In this document: one piece after another, positions 16,172-24,250 of the stretch | How positions within the stretch are numbered: position 1 is the first letter of the stretch | Layout of the letters: every line of letters begins with the position of its first letter | Assembly: GCA_021826795.1 (NCBI GenBank) | Contig: JAKAYM010000008.1 | Coordinates: forward strand, 1-28,318 | Direction of reading: 5' to 3' | Origin: Thermoplasmata archaeon | GTDB lineage: Archaea > Thermoplasmatota > Thermoplasmata > Thermoplasmatales > Thermoplasmataceae | DNA length: 28,318 nucleotides | The notes under the pieces: generated by a model | What the model was told of the DNA's origin: nothing | The model's database searches: none | What the model saw: the letters and a program-made list of their open reading frames with translations, nothing else | Translations under genes and position numbers: made by a program

Positions 16172-16549
16172 TCAATCAGAGTATACCGGAGTGATGCTCA
16201 TATTTGCTGTATAATTTATAACACATATGAATTCAAGGTCTTTCTTCCATGGGTTCCTAAGTTCGTGTTTAAATCGGGAATCTATGAAGATAAAATCTCC
16301 AGCCTCAAGCTGCATCTTTTCTCCATTGACTGTGGCATCGCATTTTCCCTTAATTATGTAAAGGCTTTCAAAATAATCGTGATAATGTAACTGTATAAAT
16401 CCATCGGGCTTTATGATAAATCTTCTCATTGCATATGATTTTTCCTGCTTGTCCGTAATGAGCCACTGTATGTATGTGTCCTTCGAATTTCCAACCTTTA
16501 CCTCCTGTGCAGGAATATCCTCTATATTTCCTTTATAATAACCGTTCAT
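16172..16549 (-). CDS. Small single-domain cupin protein
   Basis: This 125-residue protein is a conserved-barrel cupin. The first cupin motif is HYHDYFESLYIIKGK, with metal-ligand-like H-x-H-x5-E (around residues 55-63), and the second is GDFIFIDSRFKHELRNP with its histidine. Such proteins bind a metal and act as isomerases, dioxygenases or ligand sensors. The residue set for a bound metal is complete, but function cannot be chosen. It sits between the flavin disulfide reductase and glycerol kinase genes, all on the minus strand, 46 bp before glpK. A TATA-like TAATAAATTA at 16571-16580 lies 26 bp before its start. A sensing or sugar-modifying role beside glpK is only a suggestion. Confidence 0.8.
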   Translation of the reverse strand: MNGYYKGNIEDIPAQEVKVGNSKDTYIQWLITDKQEKSYAMRRFIIKPDGFIQLHYHDYFESLYIIKGKCDATVNGEKMQLEAGDFIFIDSRFKHELRNPWKKDLEFICVINYTANMSITPVYSD

Positions 16550-16569
16550 CTATTTGTATTCAGATATTG

Positions 16570-16580
16570 TTAATAAATTA
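16570..16580 (-). promoter_or_regulatory. TATA-like box before the cupin gene
   Basis: On the minus strand it reads TAATTTATTAA, centred 26 bp before the ATG at 16549, which suits a leaderless transcript that may run on into glpK. Confidence 0.4.
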
Positions 16581-16721
16581 TTCTTTAGACAAATAACTTA
16601 GAATATAATAAGGCAAAAAATTTATCGGAAATTTTGTGGCCATTTTATCCGTTGGATATTATAGTACTGATTATAAAAGCCCATTCAAATATTGCAAAAA
16701 TAGTAAAAACACAAAATAAAT

Positions 16722-18077
16722 TCAGAAAAGCTTTCTTGCTGCAGAATCAAGACCCTCAAATGTCATTGGGTGCTGGTGTGGCATCTCTGCAAAATCTCTT
16801 GCGTTCAATCCCTTATGTATTCCAAGTGCAATTTCATTGATAAGGTTCCCGGCATCGTTTCCGATTATATAACCACCTATTATGTTGAGGTTCCTGTCAA
16901 AGAGCATTGTTATCTCCCCGCATGTTTCATTATGGATTTCTGCCATACTGTCTTCAATCATATGGTATGAGACTGCCCTGTATTCAATATTTCTTTCCAT
17001 TGCCAGCTGAGGGGTGATTCCAACAAAGGACATATTAGGAATAGAGAAAAGGGTAAACGGTACCGAATCGCTGTCAAAACGTTCTACCTGTGTATCACCT
17101 GCCATAATATTTGCTGCTGCTACCAATGACTGCCTCTTTGCTGCATGGAACAGTGGTGTTATACCGTTGACATCCCCGGTAGCGTATATGTGCGGTATAT
17201 TGGTCTGCATGGATGAATTTACAGTAATTCCCTTTCTGGTAACTTCTATGCCACACTCTTCAGTTCCCTCAGGGATCAATGGTTCACGCCCTGTTGCCAT
17301 CATCACGAGTTCTGATGTTATGGCACTTTTCTCTCCATTTTCATTCACTATTATAGTTTTAAACCCATCTCCATATTTTTCTATGGATTTAACCTCGTTA
17401 TTGAGATTTATATCCATTTCCGGTAGCATGCCTGTGAGTCTGTCCACAATTTGAGGATCCATGTCGGTGAGGAGCCGATCTGACCTTTCTATTAATTTAA
17501 CCCTAGATCCTAGAATTGACATGAATGATGCTGTTTCTACACCTATATATCCGCCGCCTATGACTGCTATTGATTTTGGAATGCTTTTTACAGGAGGGTC
17601 AATTTTGTATAAATCAGCACTGGTTATGGCGTATTCGGCTCCAGGAATTTTAAGTTTGTATGTATATGCGCCTGAACCAATAATTAAATGTTTGAAACCA
17701 AGTTTCAATTTATCTTTACCGGTATCAACTTCAAGTAAGTGTTTATCAAGAATTTTTGCAGTGCCCTTAACTATCTTGAGGCCGGCCTCTTCCAGTTCTC
17801 TGCCGTGTAATCTATAACGAAGTTTCTGTACATGATCCTTTCTTTCAATTATATCACTGTAATCGATCTTAAAATCTGAAAATTCCCTTATGAGTTTATA
17901 ATTATGAACGGTCTCAATGATCGCCTTTGATGGTACACACCCTTCGGAGAGGCAGTTGCCTGACATCACGCCTTTTTCATCTATCATGGCTACACTGTAA
18001 CCTGAACGCTTCAATCTGAACGCGGCCGGATACGATGCTCCCCCGGCGCCTATTGTTACAACATCGTATTCTTCCAT
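16722..18077 (-). CDS. FAD-dependent pyridine nucleotide-disulfide oxidoreductase, dihydrolipoamide dehydrogenase-like
   Basis: This 451-residue class I flavoprotein disulfide reductase has an FAD-binding N-terminus (VVTIGAGGASYPAAF), the redox-active pair C42 and C47 in CLSEGCVPSK, an NAD(P)-binding GGGYIGVE segment near residue 175, and the second FAD motif YATGDVNG. The C-terminal interface has the active-site H436 and E441 (HQHPMTFE), as in dihydrolipoamide dehydrogenase. The family also includes mercuric, glutathione, coenzyme A and other thiol reductases. No 2-oxoacid dehydrogenase subunits or lipoyl proteins are adjacent, so a stand-alone thiol-reductase role is equally possible. A TATA-like box at 18093-18105 lies about 22 bp before the start. 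Confidence 0.85.
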   Translation of the reverse strand: MEEYDVVTIGAGGASYPAAFRLKRSGYSVAMIDEKGVMSGNCLSEGCVPSKAIIETVHNYKLIREFSDFKIDYSDIIERKDHVQKLRYRLHGRELEEAGLKIVKGTAKILDKHLLEVDTGKDKLKLGFKHLIIGSGAYTYKLKIPGAEYAITSADLYKIDPPVKSIPKSIAVIGGGYIGVETASFMSILGSRVKLIERSDRLLTDMDPQIVDRLTGMLPEMDINLNNEVKSIEKYGDGFKTIIVNENGEKSAITSELVMMATGREPLIPEGTEECGIEVTRKGITVNSSMQTNIPHIYATGDVNGITPLFHAAKRQSLVAAANIMAGDTQVERFDSDSVPFTLFSIPNMSFVGITPQLAMERNIEYRAVSYHMIEDSMAEIHNETCGEITMLFDRNLNIIGGYIIGNDAGNLINEIALGIHKGLNARDFAEMPHQHPMTFEGLDSAARKLF

Positions 18078-18092
18078 TATTTCTGATACGTG

Positions 18093-18105
18093 TATTTTAT
18101 AAAAA
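18093..18105 (-). promoter_or_regulatory. TATA-like box before the disulfide reductase gene
   Basis: On the minus strand it reads GTTTTTATAAAAT or close to it, centred about 22 bp before the ATG at 18077. Confidence 0.35.
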
Positions 18106-18125
18106 CCTGTTTAATTTATACAGTA

Positions 18126-18176
18126 ATGTAGTGACCTACCCTCCACGACGGGAAATGAAATTGTCGGTTCAATTAA
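18126..18176 (+). mobile_element. Possible decayed right end of an IS200/IS605-type element
   Basis: This short GC-richer island contains GACCTACCCTCCACGACGG, then a weak stem (CGACGG with TTGTCG, two G-U pairs, 9-nt loop), then GGTTCAATT. From memory this resembles the hairpin-bearing right ends that follow tnpB genes in archaeal IS605-type elements. No tnpB or tnpA gene is next to it, so it would be a solo relic. The resemblance has not been checked against a database. Confidence 0.3.
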
Positions 18177-18203
18177 ATGAAATGTTAAATTTATTTTGAA
18201 ACA

Positions 18204-18236
18204 TAAGTATTTATAAACATATTATAAATATACTTA
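18204..18236. promoter_or_regulatory. Dyad covering the promoter of the transposase-derived gene
   Basis: The left arm TAAGTATTTATA (18204-18215) and the right arm TATAAATATACTTA (18223-18236) are complementary apart from a 2-nt bulge, with a short spacer, and end one base before the ATG at 18238. The left arm includes the TATA box (TTATAAA, 25 bp before the start) and the right arm covers the predicted transcript start. A protein bound here would block the promoter, so autoregulation is an attractive reading. Confidence 0.45.
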
Positions 18237-18237
18237 A

Positions 18238-19590
18238 ATGGCTCGGGAGCGTATTGAAATCAAAAAAATAAAGGGATATAGATATGCCTATAATACTGTT
18301 AATATCTGGGACAGTGTAAAAAAGAAGGAAATAAAAATCAGCAAATATCTGGGCAGGGTTAATGATAAAAATGAAATAGAAAGGAAGGTTACACTGCCAG
18401 ACAGAGCCTATCAATACGGGGATATTGCACTTATGGTTGCAATGAATCAGGAATTAATTAATAAAATATTCAAAAATTATGATAAATACTGGCGCGAAAT
18501 AATAACATCGGCAATAATAACGGTATCAGGGAGGATTCCCATGGAATATATAAAGGGTTATTACAGGAGAACTATACTTTACCATTACTGGCCCAAACTC
18601 AAACTGGAGCCAAAAAATATAACGTCAATGCTCCGTTATATCGGATTTCACAAACTGGTATTTGAAAACCTCGAAAAGTATGATGCATCTATCCTTATTA
18701 TGCATATTGAATTTATTATTCCTGTATATGCCGTAAATAGAAAAAACAGGTACAGTGGGGAACTGATTACACTTGACATAGTTTTTGACCCGGTAGAAAT
18801 GAGAATCCTTAACGTTGAACATTTTATCGGTTCCGAATTAATGTTTTCAAGATTTCTTAATATTGTGGATGATGCCACAGAATATGAAGGGGTAATTGTT
18901 TTTGAATCTGCTCATTATACTTCGAATAACGTATCCTTATTATTAAAGAAAAAAAAATATTTTATTATGGAAATCCCTCTGGATGAGATTCCGAAAATAC
19001 TGAGAAGTTACAATCTCAGCGATACTTTTTCACTAAAGCGAAATTTTAATTCCCTGCTTAACAGGTATATTTACGGTGCCGAAATAAACACCGGAAAACT
19101 TCATTACCATATCATAGATGATAGTGATCATGGGGAACTTGAATATATAAAACCAGATATCTCTGCACCCCTGATTGTGGCTGTTACCAATATGAACCTG
19201 CATCAGAATCTCATTTACCAGGCAATTAATATCAGACGATTCATGTACGCATCTATTTCCAGTTCGAAATACAGACTTGGTTCTGACAGAAATCTGCTTC
19301 CTGGAAAACTGGAACTTGATGGTTATATACTATTGAATATGATTACTCTAAAACTGTATCTCTCATTGTACAGGAATACCAGTTTAACCGGACCTGGAAG
19401 ACATAAGCTTATGGATTCTATAATGATTGAGCTTTCCACTTTTAACGTATATCTGACTAAGGGAGAATTATACATGCCGAAGATCAATAAAACTATGTTA
19501 AACCATCTAAAGAGTATTTGTGGCGGAATAGAGGATCAAATACTTTCCATAGAACTTTTTGACAATCTAGAAAAGAATTTAAATAAATAA
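18238..19590 (+). CDS. Transposase-derived protein (IS1634/IS4-like) lacking the DDE catalytic residues
   Basis: This intact 450-residue frame follows the domain order of IS1634/IS4-type DDE transposases. It has an N-terminal RYAYNTVNIWD...ISKYLGR segment, a central RNase H-like core, and a C-terminal RNLLPGKLELDGYILLNMIT block. The catalytic acids appear lost. The first aspartate position (normally YDxT) is H156 in IMHIEF; the second (normally DRGFYS) is E223 in VFESAHYTSNN; and the glutamate position (normally IEQxFDxxK) is Y337 before K344. No terminal inverted repeats or target duplications were found around it. The promoter is leaderless and covered by a dyad. It could be a domesticated DNA-binding protein or a transposase decaying without stops. 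It precedes the sugar ABC operon by about 220 bp. The alignment was done by eye. Confidence 0.7.
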   Translation: MARERIEIKKIKGYRYAYNTVNIWDSVKKKEIKISKYLGRVNDKNEIERKVTLPDRAYQYGDIALMVAMNQELINKIFKNYDKYWREIITSAIITVSGRIPMEYIKGYYRRTILYHYWPKLKLEPKNITSMLRYIGFHKLVFENLEKYDASILIMHIEFIIPVYAVNRKNRYSGELITLDIVFDPVEMRILNVEHFIGSELMFSRFLNIVDDATEYEGVIVFESAHYTSNNVSLLLKKKKYFIMEIPLDEIPKILRSYNLSDTFSLKRNFNSLLNRYIYGAEINTGKLHYHIIDDSDHGELEYIKPDISAPLIVAVTNMNLHQNLIYQAINIRRFMYASISSSKYRLGSDRNLLPGKLELDGYILLNMITLKLYLSLYRNTSLTGPGRHKLMDSIMIELSTFNVYLTKGELYMPKINKTMLNHLKSICGGIEDQILSIELFDNLEKNLNK

Positions 19591-19639
19591 AATATCTTAT
19601 TTCTTCTGAATATTTTTCCAGAAATACAGATAACGATAC

Positions 19640-19701
19640 CCGGTATAACTATGAAAACTATTTATTTAAGTATCATTCACTGGATAATAAATAGTAACCG
19701 G
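19640..19701. repeat. Nested inverted repeats between the transposase-derived gene and the ABC operon
   Basis: A perfect 9-bp dyad, ACTATTTAT (19657-19665) and ATAAATAGT (19687-19695), is framed by CCGGT (19640-19644) and ACCGG (19697-19701). ATAGTAAC recurs at 19692-19699 and 19770-19777, close to the operon's TATA box. This could be an operator for the sugar transporter operon, or a structure at the end of the upstream transcript. Confidence 0.4.
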
Positions 19702-19776
19702 TAGACAAGGACATGTTCTTTACACAATCTATTTAAATTATATATTTATTTTTAAAATCTCAAAAGTATATAGTAA

Positions 19777-19786
19777 CTTTTATAAC
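19777..19786 (+). promoter_or_regulatory. TATA-like box of the sugar ABC operon
   Basis: CTTTTATAAC is centred about 25-32 bp before the TTG at 19805 and the ATG at 19814, so transcription should begin at or a few bases before the preferred start. Confidence 0.4.
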
Positions 19787-19813
19787 TACAGTTATTTTAT
19801 CTAATTGAGAAAA

Positions 19814-21292
19814 ATGCAAAATACCCCTGATTATGTACCTCCCGAAAAAAAGGGAAAAAAGATATTGGCAGTTATAATTGTCGTTGTTATTATTGCGGCA
19901 GGAGCCGGAGTTGGAGTTTATCTATACCTGCATCCGCCGCAAAAAGTGTCAACTCTTGTAGTTTTAGTAGATAGCGGAAGTGACACTGATAAATATCTGA
20001 CTACAGTTGCTGCCAATTTTGAGAAAGCCAATCCCAATGTTAAGATCACTTTTGATAGTGTGAGTTATAGCGACATGGTTTCAACCTCCTTATCTGCATT
20101 AAAAAATAAGGCCAGTTCGCCAGGACTTATAATGTATTATACGTCAGGGGAGCCGACGCTGGCACCCTATCTAATGAATCTCTGTTCGGAGGGCTTTAAT
20201 ACGTCCAATTATCTACCCGGAGAACTCTATTCAGGTTCCTATGTACTTGATAATAGCGGCCATATAGAAAAGACCGTCGGAATCCCGGTACACAATGTCC
20301 TGGGCTACGTACTCGTTTACCAAACATCAATATTCAATAATAAAAGCCTGCAGTCCGGCTTTCAAAATGAATATCATTTCTCTATTATGCCGGATACATA
20401 TAAGAACTGGACAGCTGTATACGATGCGGCCAACTATATAAATTCAGATATGTCCTCGCTTAAATCCCTATCCAGTGGCAATGCACTGAAATACTCCTTA
20501 ATGTTTCCTGATTCCGCACATCATTCAATGATCGATGCATACATGGGATTATTATATGCATACGGAAACAATCATACTGCAACAACCGGTATACCGACCA
20601 ATTCCGGAACTGGCTACTGGTCATATATGGGTGATATAAATGGAAAATACCAGCCGACATTCAACAATACTTACGGTGTTCAGGCTCTAAAAATGTATAA
20701 AAATTTGACGTCATTCGGACCATCAGTGTCAACCACACCAATAGGATACAGCGAACAGGAATCATTATTCTGCTCCGGGGAATTTGCAATGGGTCTTGCC
20801 TGGACAAGTTTCTTTTCAGCATATTCTAATTCCAGCATATCAAAGGTTGCAGGAAATTATAATGTAAGTGTACTTCCAGAAGGTAGCACAGGATATTCAC
20901 CCACATACATGGGAGTAAATCCTTATACAAATACCTCTCTTGCAATAAAATTCCTGAAATATGCAACATCGAATGCTGAATATACTGTGGGAATTGATAA
21001 ATACCAGTACTTACCGGCAACCGAATCCGGATTGGAAATAGCTGAAAAAAATAAAAATTTCACATGGGTTCCAGAAATGCTAAAAACTGCTTCATCAATA
21101 AAGATAAATGATACAAGTGTGGCAATATATAATAAACTGCAGCCGTTATTCACTACATTGACTCCCGATCTGAACGATGAGATATATGATTATTTCACAG
21201 AATCTCCAAAAACCATTTCAGCATCTGCAGCTTTGAGTACAGCTGCAACTGAATGGTCAAATTATATTAAGGATCAGGGAATTACCCTATGA
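19814..21292 (+). CDS. ABC sugar-type substrate-binding protein, membrane-anchored
   Basis: From ATG 19814 this 492-residue protein has a short basic cytoplasmic tail, one N-terminal transmembrane helix (ILAVIIVVVIIAAGAGVGVYLYL), and a long extracellular domain. The fold is that of family 1 (maltose-type) solute-binding proteins: VVLVDSGSDTDKYLTTVAANFEKANPNVKI is the usual first strand-helix pair, with a later GEFAMGLAWTSF core segment. Anchoring by an uncleaved helix is common in archaea, which have no periplasm. A TTG at 19805 could add three residues. The gene overlaps the fused permease gene by four bases (ATGA), so the operon is translationally coupled. The permease and ATPase type (MalF/G, MalK) indicate a mono- or oligosaccharide, or glycerol phosphate-like solute; which one is unknown. 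Confidence 0.88.
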   Translation: MQNTPDYVPPEKKGKKILAVIIVVVIIAAGAGVGVYLYLHPPQKVSTLVVLVDSGSDTDKYLTTVAANFEKANPNVKITFDSVSYSDMVSTSLSALKNKASSPGLIMYYTSGEPTLAPYLMNLCSEGFNTSNYLPGELYSGSYVLDNSGHIEKTVGIPVHNVLGYVLVYQTSIFNNKSLQSGFQNEYHFSIMPDTYKNWTAVYDAANYINSDMSSLKSLSSGNALKYSLMFPDSAHHSMIDAYMGLLYAYGNNHTATTGIPTNSGTGYWSYMGDINGKYQPTFNNTYGVQALKMYKNLTSFGPSVSTTPIGYSEQESLFCSGEFAMGLAWTSFFSAYSNSSISKVAGNYNVSVLPEGSTGYSPTYMGVNPYTNTSLAIKFLKYATSNAEYTVGIDKYQYLPATESGLEIAEKNKNFTWVPEMLKTASSIKINDTSVAIYNKLQPLFTTLTPDLNDEIYDYFTESPKTISASAALSTAATEWSNYIKDQGITL

Positions 21293-22998
21293 AAGTGAAA
21301 ACAATAAGTTACTCTTTGAAAAAAAGGGCAATTTTTTTTATTTTGCCGGCCCTGATTTATTTTTTGATTTTTGCAATATACCCCATGTTTGAGAATATTA
21401 TCCTGACATTTGAACACCAAACCATTGCCGGGAATTATATATTTGTTGGATTGAAAAATTATAAAGAATTGTTTTATACACCACATTTGGGTCAAATTAT
21501 TGATAATAGCATTATTTACACATTTATCGTTCCGTTCATTGATATAGCCCTGGCGATTCCACTTGCAAATTTCCTCAAAAGGTTGAAAAGAAACTTTTTA
21601 CTTCCAATAATTTTATTGCCCGCGTTCATTCCGCTGGTAACCGGTGCAACAATGTGGATTTTGATGTTGAATCCGCTGTATGGAATTACATATTTTATTT
21701 ACCATAAGGATTTATTCACAACAATATGGAGCATAGTATTAATTGATATATGGTCCAGCCTGCCACTTGCCACTTTGATAATTTATTCTGGATTAAAGGG
21801 AATACCGAAAAACATAGAAGAAGCCGCCAGCATGGATAACCTCAAGGGATTGAAGAAATTAATGGCTATAGATATTCCTTATATTAAATATCAGATCCTT
21901 GCGGCCTTTATATTAATGTTAATATATGGATCTTTTACATTCGATCCTATATATGCATCACTGGGAGTCTCACCCCCATTTGCAAATCTGGATCTATCCT
22001 ACTATTCGTATCAGTTATTCTTTGGTGGTCAGGTTGGGTTCTCTGCTGTATTGATGACCATAATGACCGTAGTTTCTACCATAGTTGCGCTCATATTTGT
22101 AAAGTTAACGCTGTCGAACAGGCAAAAATCTTCCCGGTTGCATTCAATTCCATGGCCTAACCGGGAAATGCCCGTGTATCTTGTAGTCTTTTTTCTGATA
22201 ATTTATCTTCTATTCTTCATGGTTCCATTTGCCTGGCTTATTCTCGAGTCATTCAAGACCAGAGCTGAACTTTTTACCCTTCCGCCTGAAATAATTCCGG
22301 TAAAGGATACACTTGCAAATTATACATATTCACTGTTTCATGGAGAGCCATATTATATTACTAGCATAGTGGTATCAATTGCTGGATCATTTCTTGCCCT
22401 GGTTATCGGCATACCCGCAGCTTATGCATCCTCAAGGTATAAAATCGGTGGAATCAAATTTATTGGACTTGTGCTGTTCATCTATTCCATACCCCTTGTA
22501 ATACTCATGATACCGGATTATTCTGCTTTGAATTATATTCATTCCATAAATTCATGGCTTGGTTTGATTATTATTTATCCTGTGATGGTAATGCCGATTA
22601 TTATATGGATGCTTTACAACTTTTATTCAACTTTTCCGAGATATTATGATGAGGCTGCGCAAATGGATGGAATGACGACACTAAGATCTTTCAGGAAAGT
22701 AATACTTCCATTGAGTTATGATGGCATTTTCGTTGCGTTTTTATATGCATTTATTTTTGCCTGGGGTGCACTTATATTTCCATTAGCATTCACATACTCT
22801 GCCTATAATATGAGTGTATTATATCCGTCAGGGGCACAAACATTAACAATATTTATTGGAGGTTCCCTTGGGCATGAAGCTGCACAATACGGTATACTTG
22901 CTGCATCAAGTGTGTTGAGTCTCATCCCTGCAATAATTATTGCAGTATTCCTGCGCTCAAAAATCGATAAAGTATGGCGCGGTGGTGGATTAAAATGA
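21289..22998 (+). CDS. Fused MalF-MalG-type ABC sugar permease
   Basis: This 569-residue protein contains both permease domains that are usually separate subunits. Residues about 10-275 are MalF-like (FFILPALIYFLIFAIYPMF, then helices), with the ATPase-docking EAA loop at 178-200 (EEAASMDNLKG...IDIPYIK). A hydrophilic linker of about 15-20 residues (275-293, SNRQKSSRLHSIPWPNRE) leads to a MalG-like half with its own EAA loop at 454-476 (DEAAQMDGMTTLRSFRKVILP). There are about 12 transmembrane helices in total. The start ATG overlaps the TGA stop of the binding-protein gene. With one polypeptide carrying both halves, the importer needs only an ATPase dimer to complete it. The frame is continuous, with no sign of a recent fusion by deletion. 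Confidence 0.88.
   Translation: MKVKTISYSLKKRAIFFILPALIYFLIFAIYPMFENIILTFEHQTIAGNYIFVGLKNYKELFYTPHLGQIIDNSIIYTFIVPFIDIALAIPLANFLKRLKRNFLLPIILLPAFIPLVTGATMWILMLNPLYGITYFIYHKDLFTTIWSIVLIDIWSSLPLATLIIYSGLKGIPKNIEEAASMDNLKGLKKLMAIDIPYIKYQILAAFILMLIYGSFTFDPIYASLGVSPPFANLDLSYYSYQLFFGGQVGFSAVLMTIMTVVSTIVALIFVKLTLSNRQKSSRLHSIPWPNREMPVYLVVFFLIIYLLFFMVPFAWLILESFKTRAELFTLPPEIIPVKDTLANYTYSLFHGEPYYITSIVVSIAGSFLALVIGIPAAYASSRYKIGGIKFIGLVLFIYSIPLVILMIPDYSALNYIHSINSWLGLIIIYPVMVMPIIIWMLYNFYSTFPRYYDEAAQMDGMTTLRSFRKVILPLSYDGIFVAFLYAFIFAWGALIFPLAFTYSAYNMSVLYPSGAQTLTIFIGGSLGHEAAQYGILAASSVLSLIPAIIIAVFLRSKIDKVWRGGGLK
22979..22998 (+). promoter_or_regulatory. Ribosome binding site and ATGA overlap that set the ATPase start
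   Basis: The GGTGGTGGAT stretch at 22981-22990, which also encodes the permease C-terminus, resembles the archaeal GGAGGTGATC and precedes ATG 22995. That ATG overlaps the permease stop TGA 22996-22998. The upstream in-frame ATG at 22974 would add seven residues without family support. Confidence 0.5.
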
Positions 22999-24008
22999 TA
23001 TTATCTATGAGTAATATAAAGAAAAAATTTGGAAATTTTACTGCTCTGGAACTGGATAAGCTGGAATTTGAGGAGGGGAAGTATTATGTGGTGCTAGGTC
23101 CCAGTGGTTCCGGAAAGACAACGCTGCTGAGAATCGTTTCTGGCCTGGAATTTTCAGATTCTGGCCAGATAATAATACTGGGAAAGGATATGACAAATGC
23201 GCCTGCATGGAAGAGAGATATAGGTCTTGTATTTCAGAATTATGCTCTTTATCCTCATTTAACTGTCTATGAAAATATTGCTTCCCCGTTATCTGTTATG
23301 AAAATACCCAGAAATGAAATAGTAAAAAGGGTAAATGAATTGCTCCGTGTCATGGAACTATCTGACCAGGCCCCGAAGTATCCTGGAGAACTCAGTGGAG
23401 GACAACAGCAGAGGGTTGCACTGGCAAGGGCTATTATCAAAATGCCGAAGATACTGTTACTGGATGAACCTTTGAGTAATTTAGATACTAGGGTCAGAAT
23501 TGATTTACGTGACTATCTCAAAAAAATACAGAAAGAGTTCAATCTTACAGCAATACATGTTACCCATGATCCTATTGAGGCCATGGCCCTCGGGGATGAG
23601 GTTATAGTATTGCACCACGGAAAACTTGTTCAGAAATCAACTCCTAAAGAGCTTTATAACAAACCTAACGATATATTCTGTGCAAGGCTGCTCGGTGCTG
23701 TAAATTTAATACCGAGAGAAACTCTGAACCTTAATAAAAATTTAGATTACGAAATATGTGAAATAAGACCTGAAGATGTCAAAATAGATGATTCCGGAAG
23801 TCTAGAAGGCAAAATAACATCTGTTCAATTTCTCGGATCAGAAATTATGTATTACGTGGACATCGGCAATTTCACTGTTAAAGTGAAAGGAGATAAATAT
23901 GAGGAGAAGTACGGTGAGGGTAATACCGTAAAGCTTCTCTTCAACAATGATGCCATGAATTTCTATAAATCCTGGGAAAGGATCACGCCGATATCCATAT
24001 CACAATAA
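22995..24008 (+). CDS. ABC transporter ATPase, MalK/MsmX type
   Basis: From ATG 22995 this 337-residue protein is a sugar-importer ATPase. Walker A is GPSGSGKTT (35-43), the Q-loop is Q81 in VFQNYALYPH, the ABC signature is LSGGQQQR (133-140), Walker B is ILLLDEP (153-159) with catalytic E158, and the switch histidine is H191 in VTHDP. After about residue 230 comes the regulatory OB-fold/TOBE domain (EICEIRPEDVKI...), the hallmark of MalK-type ATPases. It is the last gene of the three-gene operon, joined to the fused permease by a 4-bp overlap. A T-rich stretch just after the stop may end the transcript. Confidence 0.94.
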   Translation: MILSMSNIKKKFGNFTALELDKLEFEEGKYYVVLGPSGSGKTTLLRIVSGLEFSDSGQIIILGKDMTNAPAWKRDIGLVFQNYALYPHLTVYENIASPLSVMKIPRNEIVKRVNELLRVMELSDQAPKYPGELSGGQQQRVALARAIIKMPKILLLDEPLSNLDTRVRIDLRDYLKKIQKEFNLTAIHVTHDPIEAMALGDEVIVLHHGKLVQKSTPKELYNKPNDIFCARLLGAVNLIPRETLNLNKNLDYEICEIRPEDVKIDDSGSLEGKITSVQFLGSEIMYYVDIGNFTVKVKGDKYEEKYGEGNTVKLLFNNDAMNFYKSWERITPISISQ

Positions 24009-24250
24009 TTTATTTTTATATATTTATATTTTGAATAGTAAAAACACGAAGGGTAGTTATTCCATTTATAAGATATTATTAAGGGTGGACGGGTCAATCG
24101 TCCCATGAAAAGTTCCTTTATTTATTCTTCAGTGCACACATTTACGCACTTGTAACAGCAAGCATTCTACAGATAGGAATCAGGAACGGGCACATTCATT
24201 GAACTATAATTATGAAAGTATTTATTTTACATTAGAATATAATGATATAA
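24009..24250. other. Gap with T-rich end signal, small hairpin and MFS promoter
   Basis: The T-rich run at 24008-24035 after the ATPase stop could terminate the ABC operon. A small hairpin, GGACG (24087-24091) with CGTCC (24099-24103), sits in a GC-richer island of unknown origin. A TATA-like TTTATTTTA (24221-24229) is 26 bp before ATG 24251, the usual spacing of a leaderless gene. No gene is seen in the remaining sequence. Confidence 0.4.

Noticed and set aside
17014..17817. Long rightward frames at 17014-17454 and 17461-17817
   Set aside because: They lie antisense inside the flavin disulfide reductase gene, whose motifs are complete; they show no family motifs or promoter.
24130..24203. 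Possible TnpB zinc-finger remnant (CTHLRTC...STDRNQERAHSLN in one frame)
   Set aside because: The spacing of cysteines is wrong, the frame has a stop just upstream, and no other tnpB segment is visible nearby.
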